Positions 25,387 through 33,534 of a stretch of DNA of 64,000 nucleotides are shown in pieces. This stretch comes from Faecalibacterium sp. I3-3-89 (lineage in GTDB: Bacteria; Bacillota; Clostridia; Oscillospirales; Ruminococcaceae), in NCBI RefSeq assembly GCF_023347275.1, contig NZ_CP094468.1, positions 1,984,001 to 2,048,000 of the forward strand, given 5' to 3'. The translations under genes and the position numbers were made by a program. The notes under the pieces are model-generated. The model saw only the letters and a program-made list of their open reading frames with translations. It was not told the origin of the DNA and searched no databases. Each line of letters starts with the position of its first letter. Within the stretch, counting starts at the first letter, position 1.

Positions 25387-26258
25387 TCCGTTTTCCTCCC
25401 GCCTGCATGGAGCTGCAGCAGCTGGATGAGGGTGGCGCGAAGCTCGCTGCGGGGCACGACCTTGTCCACAAAGCCGTGTTCCAGCTGGAACTCGCTGCGC
25501 TGGAAGCCCTCGGGCAGGCGCTCGCCGATGGTCTGCTCGATGACGCGGGGACCGGCGAAGCCGATGAGCGCTCCCGGCTCGGCCAGCATGATGTCGCCAA
25601 GGCTGGCGAAGCTGGCGGTGACGCCGCCGGTGGTGGGGTGGGTCAGCACGCTGATGTACAGCCCGCCCTTGGCCGAAAAGCGCTCGATGGCGGCGCTGGT
25701 CTTGGCCATCTGCATAAGGCTGAAGATGCCCTCCTGCATCCGGGCGCCGCCGCTGGCCGAGAAGATGACCAGCGGAAGCTTTTTGGCAGCGGCATATTCG
25801 ATGGCGCGGGTGACGCGCTCACCCACAGCCGTGCTCATGCTGCCCATGAAAAAGCGGCTGTCCAGCACTGCGGCCACCACGGCCACGCCGCCGATGCGGC
25901 CCACAGCTGTGACAGCAGCCTCACTGAGGCCTGTCTTCTGGGTCTGGGCGGCGAGCTTGTCGGTGTAGCCGGGGAAGCCCAGCACATCCTGCGGGGCAAG
26001 CTCTTCGTCCAGCTCCCGGAAGCTGCCGCTGTCCAGCACGAGGCTCAGGCGGTAGTACGCGCCGATGGGCTGGTGATTGCCGCAGTTGGGGCAGACGAAG
26101 AGGCTCTTGGCCCAGATCTGGCGAGTGGCACGGCGTCCGCACTGCTTGCATTCCACAAACTGCGGCTCATGCCACGCCACACCGGCGTCCCGCCGGGCTT
26201 TGAGCTGGAAGGTGCGCTCCCGCATCCGGCCCGGGAGCAGGTCTCTGATGTCGTTCAT
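25383..26258 (-). CDS. accD: Acetyl-CoA carboxylase carboxyltransferase subunit beta
   Basis: A 291-residue subunit with an N-terminal four-Cys zinc ribbon (CKQC ... CPNC, about 37-60) and the crotonase core ending with [13 protein letters not shown]. Pairs with AccA. Lies 2 bp after acpP and overlaps accA. Confidence 0.96.
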   Translation of the reverse strand: MNDIRDLLPGRMRERTFQLKARRDAGVAWHEPQFVECKQCGRRATRQIWAKSLFVCPNCGNHQPIGAYYRLSLVLDSGSFRELDEELAPQDVLGFPGYTDKLAAQTQKTGLSEAAVTAVGRIGGVAVVAAVLDSRFFMGSMSTAVGERVTRAIEYAAAKKLPLVIFSASGGARMQEGIFSLMQMAKTSAAIERFSAKGGLYISVLTHPTTGGVTASFASLGDIMLAEPGALIGFAGPRVIEQTIGERLPEGFQRSEFQLEHGFVDKVVPRSELRATLIQLLQLHAGGRKTE

Positions 26259-26260
26259 CG

Positions 26261-26494
26261 TTATGCCTCAGCGTGTGCGGTCAGGTAGTTGAAGATGTCG
26301 CCGACGGTCTTCATGTTGGCCAGCTCCTCGTCGGGGATGGAGACGCCGAAGGCATCCTCCAGAGCCATGTTCAGCTCCACAGCGTCGAGGCTGTCGGCCT
26401 CGAGGTCCTCGGTCAGGCTGGCCTCCATCGTGACCTTCTCCTCCTCGCAGTTCAGGGTGTCAACGACGATCTTCTTCATATCCTCAAAAGTCAT
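26261..26494 (-). CDS. acpP: Acyl carrier protein
   Basis: A 77-residue ACP with the phosphopantetheine Ser in EADSLDAVELNMAL (about Ser37). First gene of the fab operon. Good AAAAGGAG site before the ATG. Confidence 0.97.
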   Translation of the reverse strand: MTFEDMKKIVVDTLNCEEEKVTMEASLTEDLEADSLDAVELNMALEDAFGVSIPDEELANMKTVGDIFNYLTAHAEA

Positions 26495-26598
26495 GGTAAG
26501 CTTCTCCTTTTATCTTGTATGTGTTGTGATATTGTGTCTGATACGGGCGAATCATCTCAGGCTGTTTAGTTAAATGTTTTGAGTGATTCAACAAGGTC

Positions 26599-26626
26599 AT
26601 TATACTCGACCGTCCAGGATTGTCAA
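26599..26626 (-). promoter_or_regulatory. Promoter of the fab operon
   Basis: Consensus hexamers on the minus strand: TTGACA (26621-26626), 16 bp, TATAAT (26599-26604). The leader to acpP is about 100 bases. No FapR-type or FabT-type operator was recognised near it. Confidence 0.85.
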
Positions 26627-26673
26627 TAGTTTTATCTAAAAATTTTTAGCTTTCACGGTTCTTTCACAGGTTT

Positions 26674-26706
26674 TTACGCAACTTAAACATTATATAAGTT
26701 GCGTAA
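26674..26706. other. Palindrome upstream of the fab promoter
   Basis: TTACGCAACTT (26674-26684) and AAGTTGCGTAA (26696-26706) are perfect inverted repeats around 11 bases. It lies about 48 bp upstream of the fab -35, between that promoter and the VOC gene terminator. An operator for an unknown regulator is possible. Confidence 0.5.
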
Positions 26707-26724
26707 ATCGGGGTGAAAACAGAA

Positions 26725-26760
26725 AAAGATCCCCCTAAGCAACCACTCAGGGGGATCTTT
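26725..26760 (-). terminator. Terminator of the AraC-MATE-VOC operon
   Basis: AAAGATCCCCCT pairs with AGGGGGATCTTT; a T-run follows on the minus strand. Confidence 0.85.
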
Positions 26761-26767
26761 GTATTTC

Positions 26768-27151
26768 TTATACCGTGATCTCGATCTGATTTCCTTCCAC
26801 CGCGAGGACACAGCTTTCATAATATCCGTCGCCGGTGGTGCGCGGGCCGCTGAGGATCTCGTAGCCGTCCGCCTTGAGGCGTGCCGTCAATTCCTCCACC
26901 TTCTCTCGGCTTCCGACGCTGAACGCGATATGTGCGTAGCCGGTGCGGACGGCAGGCTTGGGCAGGTCGGACATACCGGGCTTATTCATCAGCTCAAGGC
27001 GTGCGCCCTCCCCGAAGGTAAGGAAGTAGGAGCGGAAGTCCGTCCGCAGGTTGTGGTAGCCCTCGTTCGGCACAGCGTCGAGGTAGCGGACGAAGAAGTC
27101 CTTTGCTGCCTCGAGGTCGTTGACATACAACGCAGCGTGTTCGATTTTCAT
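26768..27151 (-). CDS. VOC-family (glyoxalase-like) protein
   Basis: A 127-residue vicinal-oxygen-chelate protein with paired beta-alpha-beta-beta-beta modules: [20 protein letters not shown] (metal His5), ARLELMNKP with a metal Glu, [10 protein letters not shown] with a second His and EGNQIEITV with the last Glu. Could be a lactoylglutathione-lyase relative, a metallothiol resistance protein or another dioxygenase-fold enzyme. It overlaps the MATE exporter gene by 4 bp (ATGA) and ends an operon with an AraC regulator, consistent with detoxification. Confidence 0.85.
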   Translation of the reverse strand: MKIEHAALYVNDLEAAKDFFVRYLDAVPNEGYHNLRTDFRSYFLTFGEGARLELMNKPGMSDLPKPAVRTGYAHIAFSVGSREKVEELTARLKADGYEILSGPRTTGDGYYESCVLAVEGNQIEITV

Positions 27152-28479
27152 TGTGTCACCTTCCTATGTTTTACCAGATAGTATCCGATGCCGATGACAT
27201 CCGCCAGCGCCCAGCCGATGGGGACGCTGAGCCAGATGCCGGTGACGCCCAGCGGGGTGGCCGACAGCAAGTAAGCCAGCGCAACGCGGGTGCCCAGAGA
27301 GGCGATGGTCAGCACCACCGACATTCCCGGCTGGTTGACGGCGCGATAGTAGCCGTAGAGCAGGAAGAGGAGGCCGATGCCGATATAGCACGCGCCCTCG
27401 ATGCGCAGATAGTGGACACCGGCGGCGATGATGTCCGCCTGCGAGGGGTCGATGAAGATGCCCATGAGGGGGGCTGCAAAGAGACAGACCATCACGCTGA
27501 TAAAGATGCAGAAGAGCGCCGAGGTCAGCCCTGCGCTGCGGATGCCCCTGCGGATGCGGTCGGTCTGGCCTGCGCCGTAGTTCTGGGCCACATAGGTGGA
27601 GAAGGCATTGCCGAAATCCTGCACCGGCATATAGGCGAAGGAGTCGATCTTCACCGCTGCTGCGAAGGCCGCCATGATGACCGTGCCGAAACTGTTCACG
27701 AGGCCCTGCACCATCAGGATGCCGAAGTTCATGATGGACTGCTGGACGCTGGTCATGACCGAAAGGTTCAGGATGGCCGCGAGATTCTGCTTATCCCAGC
27801 GGCAGTCCTCCCGACGGGGGCAAAGCTCCGGGACTTTTTTCAGGGTATAGACGCCGATGCCGACGCCCGATACGAACTGTGAAAATACCGTCGCGCCTGC
27901 CGCCCCCTTGATGCCCCAGCCGAGGACGATGACGCAGAACAGGTCGAGGAAGACGTTCAGGATGGCCGACACGGCCAGAAAGACCAGCGGCACCACCGAG
28001 TTGCCGATGGCGCGGAGAAGGTTTGCAAAGTAGTTGTAGAGGAAGGTGGCCGTGATGCCGAGGAAGATGATGAGGAGGTAGTCCTTCATCAGAGGCTTCA
28101 GCTCTTCGGGCACCCGCAGCACCCAGAGGATGCCGTCCAGCCCCAGATAGACCAGCAGGTTCAGCACCAGCGCGATCCCCGCGATGAGGACGAAGGACTG
28201 GAACACGCTCCGGCGCATTTTTTCGGATTCGCCGCTGCCATACTGCATCGAGATGGCCGCGCCGCTGCCCATGCACAGGCCCAGCAAAATCGAGGTGAGG
28301 AAGGTCATGAGGGTGTAGGACGAGCCGACCGCCGCCAGCGCGTCGGCGCCGAGGAAGCGCCCCACCACCCATGTGTCGGCGATGTTGTACATCTGCTGCA
28401 GCAGGTTGCCGAACATGAGAGGCAGGGCAAAGAGCAGGATGCTGCTGGTGATGGGGCCTGAGGTCAATGTACGCTGCAT
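27148..28479 (-). CDS. MATE-family multidrug/sodium efflux transporter
   Basis: A 443-residue membrane protein with about twelve helices in two similar halves. N-terminal [21 protein letters not shown] and AISMQYGSG are MATE signatures. MATE pumps expel cationic drugs or metabolites using Na+ or H+ gradients. Located between an AraC regulator (25 bp) and a VOC protein (4 bp overlap), so probably regulated by that AraC protein. Substrate unknown. Confidence 0.92.
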   Translation of the reverse strand: MQRTLTSGPITSSILLFALPLMFGNLLQQMYNIADTWVVGRFLGADALAAVGSSYTLMTFLTSILLGLCMGSGAAISMQYGSGESEKMRRSVFQSFVLIAGIALVLNLLVYLGLDGILWVLRVPEELKPLMKDYLLIIFLGITATFLYNYFANLLRAIGNSVVPLVFLAVSAILNVFLDLFCVIVLGWGIKGAAGATVFSQFVSGVGIGVYTLKKVPELCPRREDCRWDKQNLAAILNLSVMTSVQQSIMNFGILMVQGLVNSFGTVIMAAFAAAVKIDSFAYMPVQDFGNAFSTYVAQNYGAGQTDRIRRGIRSAGLTSALFCIFISVMVCLFAAPLMGIFIDPSQADIIAAGVHYLRIEGACYIGIGLLFLLYGYYRAVNQPGMSVVLTIASLGTRVALAYLLSATPLGVTGIWLSVPIGWALADVIGIGYYLVKHRKVTQ

Positions 28480-28504
28480 GGGACAAATTCTCCTTATTTA
28501 CAGT

Positions 28505-29401
28505 TCAACAGAATTTCATGCGGTATTCTTTGGGGGTACAGTGTTTGATCTCCCGGAATATCTTGATAAAGTAACTGCTGTCTGTAAAGCCGCACTCCGC
28601 GCCGATCTCGCCGGTCTTGAGCCGGGTAGAGCGAAGCAGCTCGGCGGCTTTTTCCACCCGGTACTGCTTGACGTACTGGATGGGCGTGATGCCCAGCATC
28701 TGCCGGAAGCTGCGCAGACAGGCGCTCTCGCTGAGGGCCACGCTGTCCGCGATGAGCTGGACGGTAAGCTCCTCGGAATAGTGCTCCTCCACGAACCGAA
28801 GCATCTGCTTCATCCGCTCAGAGGCGATCTGCTCCTGCTGGGACACCTTCGTCCGCCCGCCCACGCACTGGGTGCTCAGCAGCCGCAGAGCCAGCGAAAG
28901 ATGATAGCGCACCCGGTTCTCGTAGTCGAAGGGTTCGTCGGACACTTCCTTCCAGCTGTCGTGCAGGCAGCCCAGCACCTGTCGCTGCCACGGCACCGAC
29001 TCGTCCAGCAGAAAGAAGGCCGGGGCGTCTGGCTGGGTCATGGGGCGGATGAGCTTCTGCCAGAAGATGGTATCCATGCCCCCCGTGAGCCGCGGGTGGA
29101 ACACTCCCGAGTGGAGCAGGGCCGTGCCCTCCGATGCCTGTTCCACCGCGTGGAGGGCCCCCGAGTTGATAAAGACGCCCTGCCCGGTCTGCAAGGTCAG
29201 GCGGGTCTTGTTTACGTCCACATGGAGGGGGCCTTTCATGCAGAGCACATATTCAAATTCCTCGTGCCAGTGCCACGCCACCGAGTAGCTGGACAGATCT
29301 TCGGCGTAGCAGGCGATGGGAAACAGGGCGCTGCCGTGCTGCGCCAGCTCCCGGCCCCTCTCGCTGTCCACAATGACATCGTGGCAGATGTTTAGTGCCA
29401 T
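28505..29401 (-). CDS. AraC-family transcriptional regulator
   Basis: A 298-residue regulator with an N-terminal cupin effector domain (WHWHEEFEYVLCMKG, about residues 45-60) and a C-terminal double helix-turn-helix (last ~100 residues; CGFTDSSYFIKIFREIKHCTPKEYR is the conserved second helix region). The start at 29401 has AAAGGA at about ten bases; a reading 21 codons longer is possible. It leads the operon with MATE and VOC genes and likely controls it in response to an unknown ligand. Confidence 0.88.
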   Translation of the reverse strand: MALNICHDVIVDSERGRELAQHGSALFPIACYAEDLSSYSVAWHWHEEFEYVLCMKGPLHVDVNKTRLTLQTGQGVFINSGALHAVEQASEGTALLHSGVFHPRLTGGMDTIFWQKLIRPMTQPDAPAFFLLDESVPWQRQVLGCLHDSWKEVSDEPFDYENRVRYHLSLALRLLSTQCVGGRTKVSQQEQIASERMKQMLRFVEEHYSEELTVQLIADSVALSESACLRSFRQMLGITPIQYVKQYRVEKAAELLRSTRLKTGEIGAECGFTDSSYFIKIFREIKHCTPKEYRMKFC

Positions 29402-29672
29402 ATTCGCCAATTCCTTTCCCCAAAACATTGAAGCTTTTTTGTCAAAGCCGATTTTGTTGTACAAAAAATCTGCTTTTGTTCTATCTTCTCCGCCGGTTTC
29501 GTGGTATTATTTCATCGGAACGGATAAGCTCAGTATAGCACCGTTTCCGGGCAGTTACAACCCCTGACGCCGGTTCTTTTCCGCGCGGGGTGACCGCTCC
29601 CCATGCAGCGGCCGCGATGTCCGATCTGCACCACGACCCGCAAAAAACATATCAGTTACGGAGGTATTTATT

Positions 29673-29912
29673 ATGCTTCGCATCGAATATTTTGATAAAA
29701 ACCGCTTTATGAAACAGGTTGCCGCAAGCCGCGGCAGCATCATCCTCCATCTGGACAATGGCACCACCTGCGACCTCAAGAAGGACCGTGAGGCGTCCGC
29801 CATCTTCCAGACCATGGACGCCCCCAAGAAGGGCTTCAGCATCAGCGTCAGCGACCCCGCTGATGTCACCGGCTTCCTGCGCTATATGCTCGAGGCTGGC
29901 CGCGCCTGCTAA
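29673..29912 (+). CDS. Small conserved-looking protein, unknown function
   Basis: A 79-residue protein, MLRIEYFDKNRFMKQV, with a beta strand (GSIILHLDNGTTCDL) and a C-terminal helix ending LRYMLEAGRAC. A strong TTACGGAGG site precedes the ATG and a terminator follows, so it is a real monocistronic gene. No signal peptide, helix or recognised domain. It lies divergently from araC. Confidence 0.65.
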   Translation: MLRIEYFDKNRFMKQVAASRGSIILHLDNGTTCDLKKDREASAIFQTMDAPKKGFSISVSDPADVTGFLRYMLEAGRAC

Positions 29913-29949
29913 ACAGTCATCTACTATTCTTCATTATTCATCATCACAG

Positions 29950-30000
29950 CAAAACGGGACGGCCCGCTCTGGCATTTGTCAGAGCGGGCCGTCCCGTTTT
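29950..30000. terminator. Bidirectional terminator
   Basis: AAAACGGGACGGCCCGCTCTG and its complement form a 21 bp stem with A-run and T-run sides, between the small protein gene and the convergent PH-domain gene. Confidence 0.9.
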
Positions 30001-30014
30001 GTCCTATTTTGATG

Positions 30015-30392
30015 TCACAGGATGCACCGGCTGATGGCGCGGGCCACAGCCAGAAGCTCCTCCTGCCCGATGAAGCCGAACTTCATCTCGTGCTCGTCGG
30101 CGTAGCAGACCGTCAGCTCCGAGGTCTGCAGCGGGTCGCCGAAGCCGGCGGTCTGGATGCCAAAATGGACGATCTTCCGGTAGGGCAGGACGAAGATCTC
30201 CTGCCGGGTGCCGGTGACTCCCTGCATATCTACGATAAAGATGCGGTGGCTCGTGAAAACAGCCTGATCGCGCACCGTCTTGTATGCGCCCACGATGCTC
30301 TCGCCGTCCAGCAGGAGCGCCTGCACATTCTTGCAGATCTCCTTCTCCTTGATGCGCATAAGGTTCTGCATCGGCTTTTCCCGAAATTCCAT
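30015..30392 (-). CDS. PH-domain (bPH) protein
   Basis: A 125-residue single-domain protein resembling bacterial pleckstrin-homology proteins of the YozO type: FTSHRIFIVDMQGVTGTRQE then VLPYRKIVHFGIQTAG and a C-terminal helix EELLAVARAISRCIL. No membrane segment. Role unknown. Monocistronic. Confidence 0.75.
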   Translation of the reverse strand: MEFREKPMQNLMRIKEKEICKNVQALLLDGESIVGAYKTVRDQAVFTSHRIFIVDMQGVTGTRQEIFVLPYRKIVHFGIQTAGFGDPLQTSELTVCYADEHEMKFGFIGQEELLAVARAISRCIL

Positions 30393-30525
30393 ACAGCGTC
30401 TCCCCTTCCTTTATCCTTTATAATAAGGTATTCTGGGCTAAGTATAGCATTTCTCCCCCTCCGCTTCAAGTCGTTCTCGCCTTTTGGGCCGGGTTGTGCT
30501 ATACTGAGAGCTGATTTAGAGTTTC

Positions 30526-30765
30526 AACCTCTCTGTCATCGCCGGCGCGATGCCACCTCCCCTATCGAGGGGAGGCTTTGGCAGTACGTAAAGCCTAATC
30601 TCTTCGCCAGAGGCTCCCCTCGGTAGGGGCAACAACGACGACCGCCGCCAATGGCGGAAACAGGGAGTCGCTGTTGGGGCAGCGGCCAGCAAGACGCAAA
30701 CGAAGTGCTGCGGATGCTGGGTGCCGCAACCCGGCCTTGTCGAGCGAATGCGAGACTGAGAGGTT
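30526..30765 (+). repeat. Dispersed 240 bp repeat, copy B (full length)
   Basis: It starts AACCTCTCTGTCATCG and ends GAGACTGAGAGGTT, so the ends are inverted repeats. Inside are a CCTCCCC-TATC-GAGGGGAGG type hairpin and the conserved GACGACCGCCGCC ... GGCAGCGGCCAGCA ... GCCGCAACCCGG blocks. It is the same length as, and very similar to, copy C at 56158-56397. It lies 26 bp before a coding start and would be in that gene's leader. Confidence 0.85.
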
Positions 30766-30791
30766 ATTTCCTTAGAAAAGAGGTTTATCAT

Positions 30792-31787
30792 ATGGAGATC
30801 ATCGTTCATCAGGCCATTCTCCACGTTCTGGACACCACGCTGGACGCACCTGTCCTCAGCGGCAGCTGCATGGAGATGACCGCCGAAAAGACAGCCTATT
30901 TACAGTACCACATCGAAAAACTGCTGGCCAGCGACGACATCCGCCAGTGCCGCCCCCTGCCGGACTCGGCTTTCCGGTACGAGCTGGAGCAGAACAAGGA
31001 CTTTATCGACCTGTCCTGCCGCATCGCGGGCGTCCTGTTCGACTATATGCACGCCCACACCACCATCCCCGGGGCCGACCTCGCCGTGGTGGACTTTACC
31101 CGGGACGGTCAGCCGTGGCTCGCCGTCCTCAAACTGAACTACAAAAACGGCTACACCCACTACACCGAGAGCGTGGACGGTGCACCTGTCAACTCCATCA
31201 TCCAGCAACGGGCCTGCCTGCCCACCCAGAGCGGCAAGGTGGAGGAGGGCGCACTGGTGGACCTGACCGACTACTCCATGAAGCTGCTGGAAAAGAAATT
31301 CGACATCGACGGCCACAAGGAGTTCTATCTCTCTACCGTCGTTTTCCAGTACACCACCGCCGAGCCGGAGAAGAAAAAGCTTCAGGCCATTCAGGATGCC
31401 GCCGTGCAGGCCGTGCAGGAAAACTATCAGGACGAGCCCCATGTCGAGGCGCAGGTGGCCATGCTCATCGCCAATCAGGCCGCCGACAACGACAACAAGG
31501 TGACGGTGGAACAGGTGCGCCAGCAGCTGGCCGAAGAATACCCGCTGGCCGCCGTTCCCTTCGACGACTATGTGGAAAAGAGCGATATCCTCGAGCCGGC
31601 GCAGGCTCAGCAGCCCGTCACCGTCTCGCCCTCCCGCATCCGCCGGATGGAGAGCCGCAGCATCCACACCGCCAGCGGCATTGAGGTGAAGATCCCCACC
31701 GAGATCCTCTCCGAGGACTCGGCGGTGGAGTTCCTCCACGCCGAGGACGGCAGCGTCTCCCTGCTCATCAAGAATGTCATCCTGTAA
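30792..31787 (+). CDS. Nucleoid-associated protein (37 kDa family)
   Basis: A 331-residue protein of the NdpA/YejK-like nucleoid-associated family: MEIIVHQAILHVLD at the start, then a ~50-residue block of acidic/aromatic helices, AVLKLNYKNGYTHY, and near the C-terminus SGIEVKIPTEILSEDSAVEF with ADGSVSLLIKN. The Firmicute members are slightly shorter than E. coli YejK. Function is DNA-associated but otherwise poorly defined. The start has AAGAGG at ~8 bases; upstream extension would enter repeat copy B. Confidence 0.85.
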   Translation: MEIIVHQAILHVLDTTLDAPVLSGSCMEMTAEKTAYLQYHIEKLLASDDIRQCRPLPDSAFRYELEQNKDFIDLSCRIAGVLFDYMHAHTTIPGADLAVVDFTRDGQPWLAVLKLNYKNGYTHYTESVDGAPVNSIIQQRACLPTQSGKVEEGALVDLTDYSMKLLEKKFDIDGHKEFYLSTVVFQYTTAEPEKKKLQAIQDAAVQAVQENYQDEPHVEAQVAMLIANQAADNDNKVTVEQVRQQLAEEYPLAAVPFDDYVEKSDILEPAQAQQPVTVSPSRIRRMESRSIHTASGIEVKIPTEILSEDSAVEFLHAEDGSVSLLIKNVIL

Positions 31788-31805
31788 CAGAAAGGAGTCC
31801 CCCTC

Positions 31806-32735
31806 ATGGACCTCGCCCTTATCACCGCCCAGCAGGTGGCGGAGCTTTTCATCCTCATGGGGCTGGGTGCCCTCGGTGCCAAGACCGGCCTGCTGCGCCC
31901 CGAAGGCAAGCAGACCCTCTCGAATCTGCTGGTCAACCTCGTCGTGCCCGCTATGATCATCAACTCCTACCGGATGGATTTCAGCCCCGAGATCCTCCGC
32001 AATCTTCTGGCTGCCTTCGCCCTGAGCATCCTGTCCAGCCTGCTGGGCCTTGTCATCACCCTGCTGTTCACGGCCCGCAGCAAGGACAGCCGGACCCCCA
32101 TCTTCCGGTTCGCCTGCATCTTCTCCAATGCAGGCTACATGGGCCTTCCCCTCATCTCGGCGTTGTTTGGCTCCGAGGGCCTGCTTTACGCCAGCGCCTA
32201 CTTTACCATCTTCAATCTTCTGCTCTGGACGCTGGGCTACAGCATCGTCAGCGGCAGCTCTGACCCCAAAAAGGTGGCCGGAAGCCTGCTGCGCTGCCCG
32301 GCCATCTACGCCATCGTCGTGGGCCTTGTCCTCTACCTCTTCCAGATCCCGCTGCCCACTCTCATCACCCAGCCAATGGAGCTTCTGGGCGACATGAACA
32401 CTCCCCTCTCCATGCTCATCACCGGAATGCTCATCGCCTCGGGCGACCTGCGCCGCATCCTCACCGACAAGCACATCTGGGAGCTTACCGTCGTCCGGAT
32501 GTTCTTTATCCCGGTGCTGACCATCGCGGCCTTTGCTGCGCTGGGCCTTTTCCGCTATGGCATGGCCACGCAGGTGGTGCTGCTGCTGGAATGCTGCCCC
32601 GCCGCCGCCATCACCTCGGTGTTCGCCGTCCAGTTCCGGCACGATGAGCAGTTCGCCGCCGGCAGCGTCGTGCTGACCACCCTGCTGAGCATCCTGTTCC
32701 TGCCGCTGTGCGCGCTTGCACTTACGATGTTCTGA
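31806..32735 (+). CDS. AEC-family transporter
   Basis: A 309-residue membrane protein with about ten helices of the auxin-efflux-carrier family: an N-terminal FILMGLGALGAKTGLL and a central MGLPLISALFG with NxxxxxP-type breaks are characteristic. Bacterial members move malonate, malate or other organic acids. It is 18 bp after the nucleoid-associated gene and probably cotranscribed. Substrate unknown. Confidence 0.88.
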   Translation: MDLALITAQQVAELFILMGLGALGAKTGLLRPEGKQTLSNLLVNLVVPAMIINSYRMDFSPEILRNLLAAFALSILSSLLGLVITLLFTARSKDSRTPIFRFACIFSNAGYMGLPLISALFGSEGLLYASAYFTIFNLLLWTLGYSIVSGSSDPKKVAGSLLRCPAIYAIVVGLVLYLFQIPLPTLITQPMELLGDMNTPLSMLITGMLIASGDLRRILTDKHIWELTVVRMFFIPVLTIAAFAALGLFRYGMATQVVLLLECCPAAAITSVFAVQFRHDEQFAAGSVVLTTLLSILFLPLCALALTMF

Positions 32736-32900
32736 TTTCCTCTCAGGCGCTTCGCGCCAGATTCCCCTTTTTGTCGCTTGCGCGACATCTTCCCCCGGTC
32801 GGGGGAAGTCTTTCCTCAAAGGGAGAGCCACTGGCGTGCCGGTCAGGCTCATGCTGGACGAACAAAGTTTTCTGTTTTAGAAACGATAGTGCCCTGCTGC
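32736..32900 (+). other. Hairpin-rich intergenic sequence
   Basis: Four short hairpins follow one another: GGCGCTTCGCGCC, GTCGCTTGCGCGAC, TCCCCCGGTCGGGGGA and CTTTCCTCAAAGGGAG. The style (stacked GC-rich hairpins) resembles the first module of the 240 bp repeat. No gene is seen. Confidence 0.5.
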
Positions 32901-32923
32901 CTAGGGTCAAAGGAGTAGAAACC

Positions 32924-33484
32924 ATGTCCGATATTACCGTCCGCAACGCCGCCTTAGCCGACGCGCCCCGCATTCTGGAGATCTATGCCTACTACGTCGA
33001 GCACACGGTCATCACCTTCGAGTACGATGTGCCGTCGCTGGCCGAGTTCGAGGACCGGATGCGGGACACCATGCAGAAGTACCCCTACCTCGTCATCGAG
33101 CGGGACGGACGCATCGAAGGCTACGCCTACGCCCACGCTTTCGTGGGCCGCGCGGCCTACGACTGGGCCGCTGAGCTGACCATCTACCTCGACCACGATG
33201 CCCGGCGCGGCGGACTGGGCCGTACCCTCTACGAGGCGCTGGCCGACCGGCTCAAGGGGATGGGCGTCCTGAACCTCTACGCCCGCATCGGCTACCCGCA
33301 GAAAGAGGACGAATACCTCACAAAAAACAGTGCCCAGTTCCACGCCCATCTTGGCTTCACCCTCGCGGGCACCTTCCACAACTGCGGCTACAAGTTCGGC
33401 CGCTGGTACGATATGATCTGTATGGAGAAGATCATCGGCGAGCACAAGCCCGACCAGCCGGATGTCGTGCCGTATCCGTATTGA
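32924..33484 (+). CDS. GNAT acetyltransferase, phosphinothricin-type
   Basis: A 186-residue acetyltransferase: VRNAALADAPRILEIYAYYV, ELTIYLDHDARRGGLGRTLYEAL with the acetyl-CoA loop (RRGGLG), and LGFTLAGTFHNCGYKFGRWYDMICMEK near the C-terminus, which is the Pat/Bar/MnaT signature. Likely N-acetylates methionine-type sulfoximines, sulfones or similar amino-acid analogues; exact substrate unproven. AAAGGAG is ten bases before the ATG. Confidence 0.9.
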   Translation: MSDITVRNAALADAPRILEIYAYYVEHTVITFEYDVPSLAEFEDRMRDTMQKYPYLVIERDGRIEGYAYAHAFVGRAAYDWAAELTIYLDHDARRGGLGRTLYEALADRLKGMGVLNLYARIGYPQKEDEYLTKNSAQFHAHLGFTLAGTFHNCGYKFGRWYDMICMEKIIGEHKPDQPDVVPYPY

Positions 33485-33493
33485 CCCCAAACC

Positions 33494-33531
33494 AAAAAGC
33501 AGGTGCATCCAATCGGGTGCACCTGCTTTTT
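33494..33531. terminator. Bidirectional terminator
   Basis: AAAAAGCAGGTGCA / TGCACCTGCTTTTT stem between convergent genes. Confidence 0.9.
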
Positions 33532-33534
33532 GCG

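Noticed and set aside
32736..32900. Riboswitch before the second GNAT gene
   Set aside because: The stacked simple hairpins match no riboswitch class known to me and look like repeat debris.
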